12,657 nucleotides of DNA from Euzebya sp051004735 (GTDB lineage: Bacteria; Actinomycetota; Nitriliruptoria; Euzebyales; Euzebyaceae), in NCBI GenBank assembly GCA_051004735.1, contig JBPCKA010000001.1, positions 1-12,657 of the forward strand, given 5' to 3'. This document shows positions 12,613-12,657 of this stretch, piece by piece. How positions within the stretch are numbered: the stretch's first letter is position 1; each line of letters opens with the position of its first letter. Under the pieces are notes generated by a model. That model ran no database searches, was not told the DNA's origin, and worked only from the letters and a program-made list of their open reading frames with translations. Both the position numbers and the translations under genes were made by a program.

Positions 12613-12657
12613 TCAGTGCGGTGTGTCGGTCCCGGTGGTCTGGCTCAGCTCGATCAC
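12613..12657 (-). CDS. Possible C-terminal end of a minus-strand gene (partial)
   Basis: The minus frame is open from the window edge to TGA at 12613-12615, giving VIELSQTTGTDTPH. The Thr/Asp-rich tail is plausible as a protein end, but 14 residues cannot be assigned and the frame could be open by chance. The gene would lie mostly outside the window. Confidence 0.25.
   Translation of the reverse strand: MIELSQTTGTDTPH

Overview
The window comes from a high-GC Gram-positive bacterium, most likely an actinomycete (Actinomycetota). GC content is high, many starts are GTG, and there is a class E-type sortase, a two-domain DtxR/MntR-family regulator and a VapBC pair. No rRNA, tRNA, CRISPR array or recognisable transposase was seen, and the sequence alone does not support a genus call.

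Left flank (1-4060) is mostly a gene graveyard. After the tail of an unidentified gene (1-71) come, on the minus strand, a multiply deleted pseudogene of a conserved actinobacterial protein (about 115-489), a short XRE-type regulator (518-832) fused in frame to the remains of a GyrI-like protein (to 1043), and on the plus strand the first ~55 codons of an acyl-CoA synthetase with a stop at codon 5 (from 1171), still sitting behind a TetR-type operator (1103-1120). A nearly full-length MFS transporter (1464-2696, minus) has an in-frame TGA just upstream of its only usable start. A ~1-kb stretch (2766-3819) has no convincing gene but holds a small repeat cluster, and is followed by a frameshifted HTH gene (about 3820-4060).

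The centre (4222-10353) is intact and is the functional part. On the plus strand, a possible SigB/SigF-like promoter precedes a class E-type sortase with an unusual ~190-residue cytoplasmic N-terminal region, then two translationally coupled, Tat-exported ferritin-like proteins of the Ferritin_2 (desiccation-related) type. A perfect 15-bp hairpin ends this unit. Converging on it from the right is a tight minus-strand operon with 1-11 bp overlaps: MntR-type regulator, metal-binding lipoprotein, ATPase, permease. The regulator (Asp7, Glu99, Glu102, His103) and the binding protein (His, His, Glu, Asp) both carry manganese-type rather than iron- or zinc-type ligands. Together the two units look like an envelope metal-homeostasis and oxidative or desiccation protection locus, though their functional link is an inference from adjacency.

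Right flank (10354-12657) has a 330-bp gap, an intact VapB (Phd-type)/VapC pair with a repeat-containing operator region, then more decay: a frameshifted HD-GYP-type gene joined by deletion to a fragment of an FAD-linked oxidase, and possibly the last codons of another minus-strand gene at the window edge. Repeated pseudogenes made by clean internal deletions, on both sides of an intact island, are the most striking large-scale feature.
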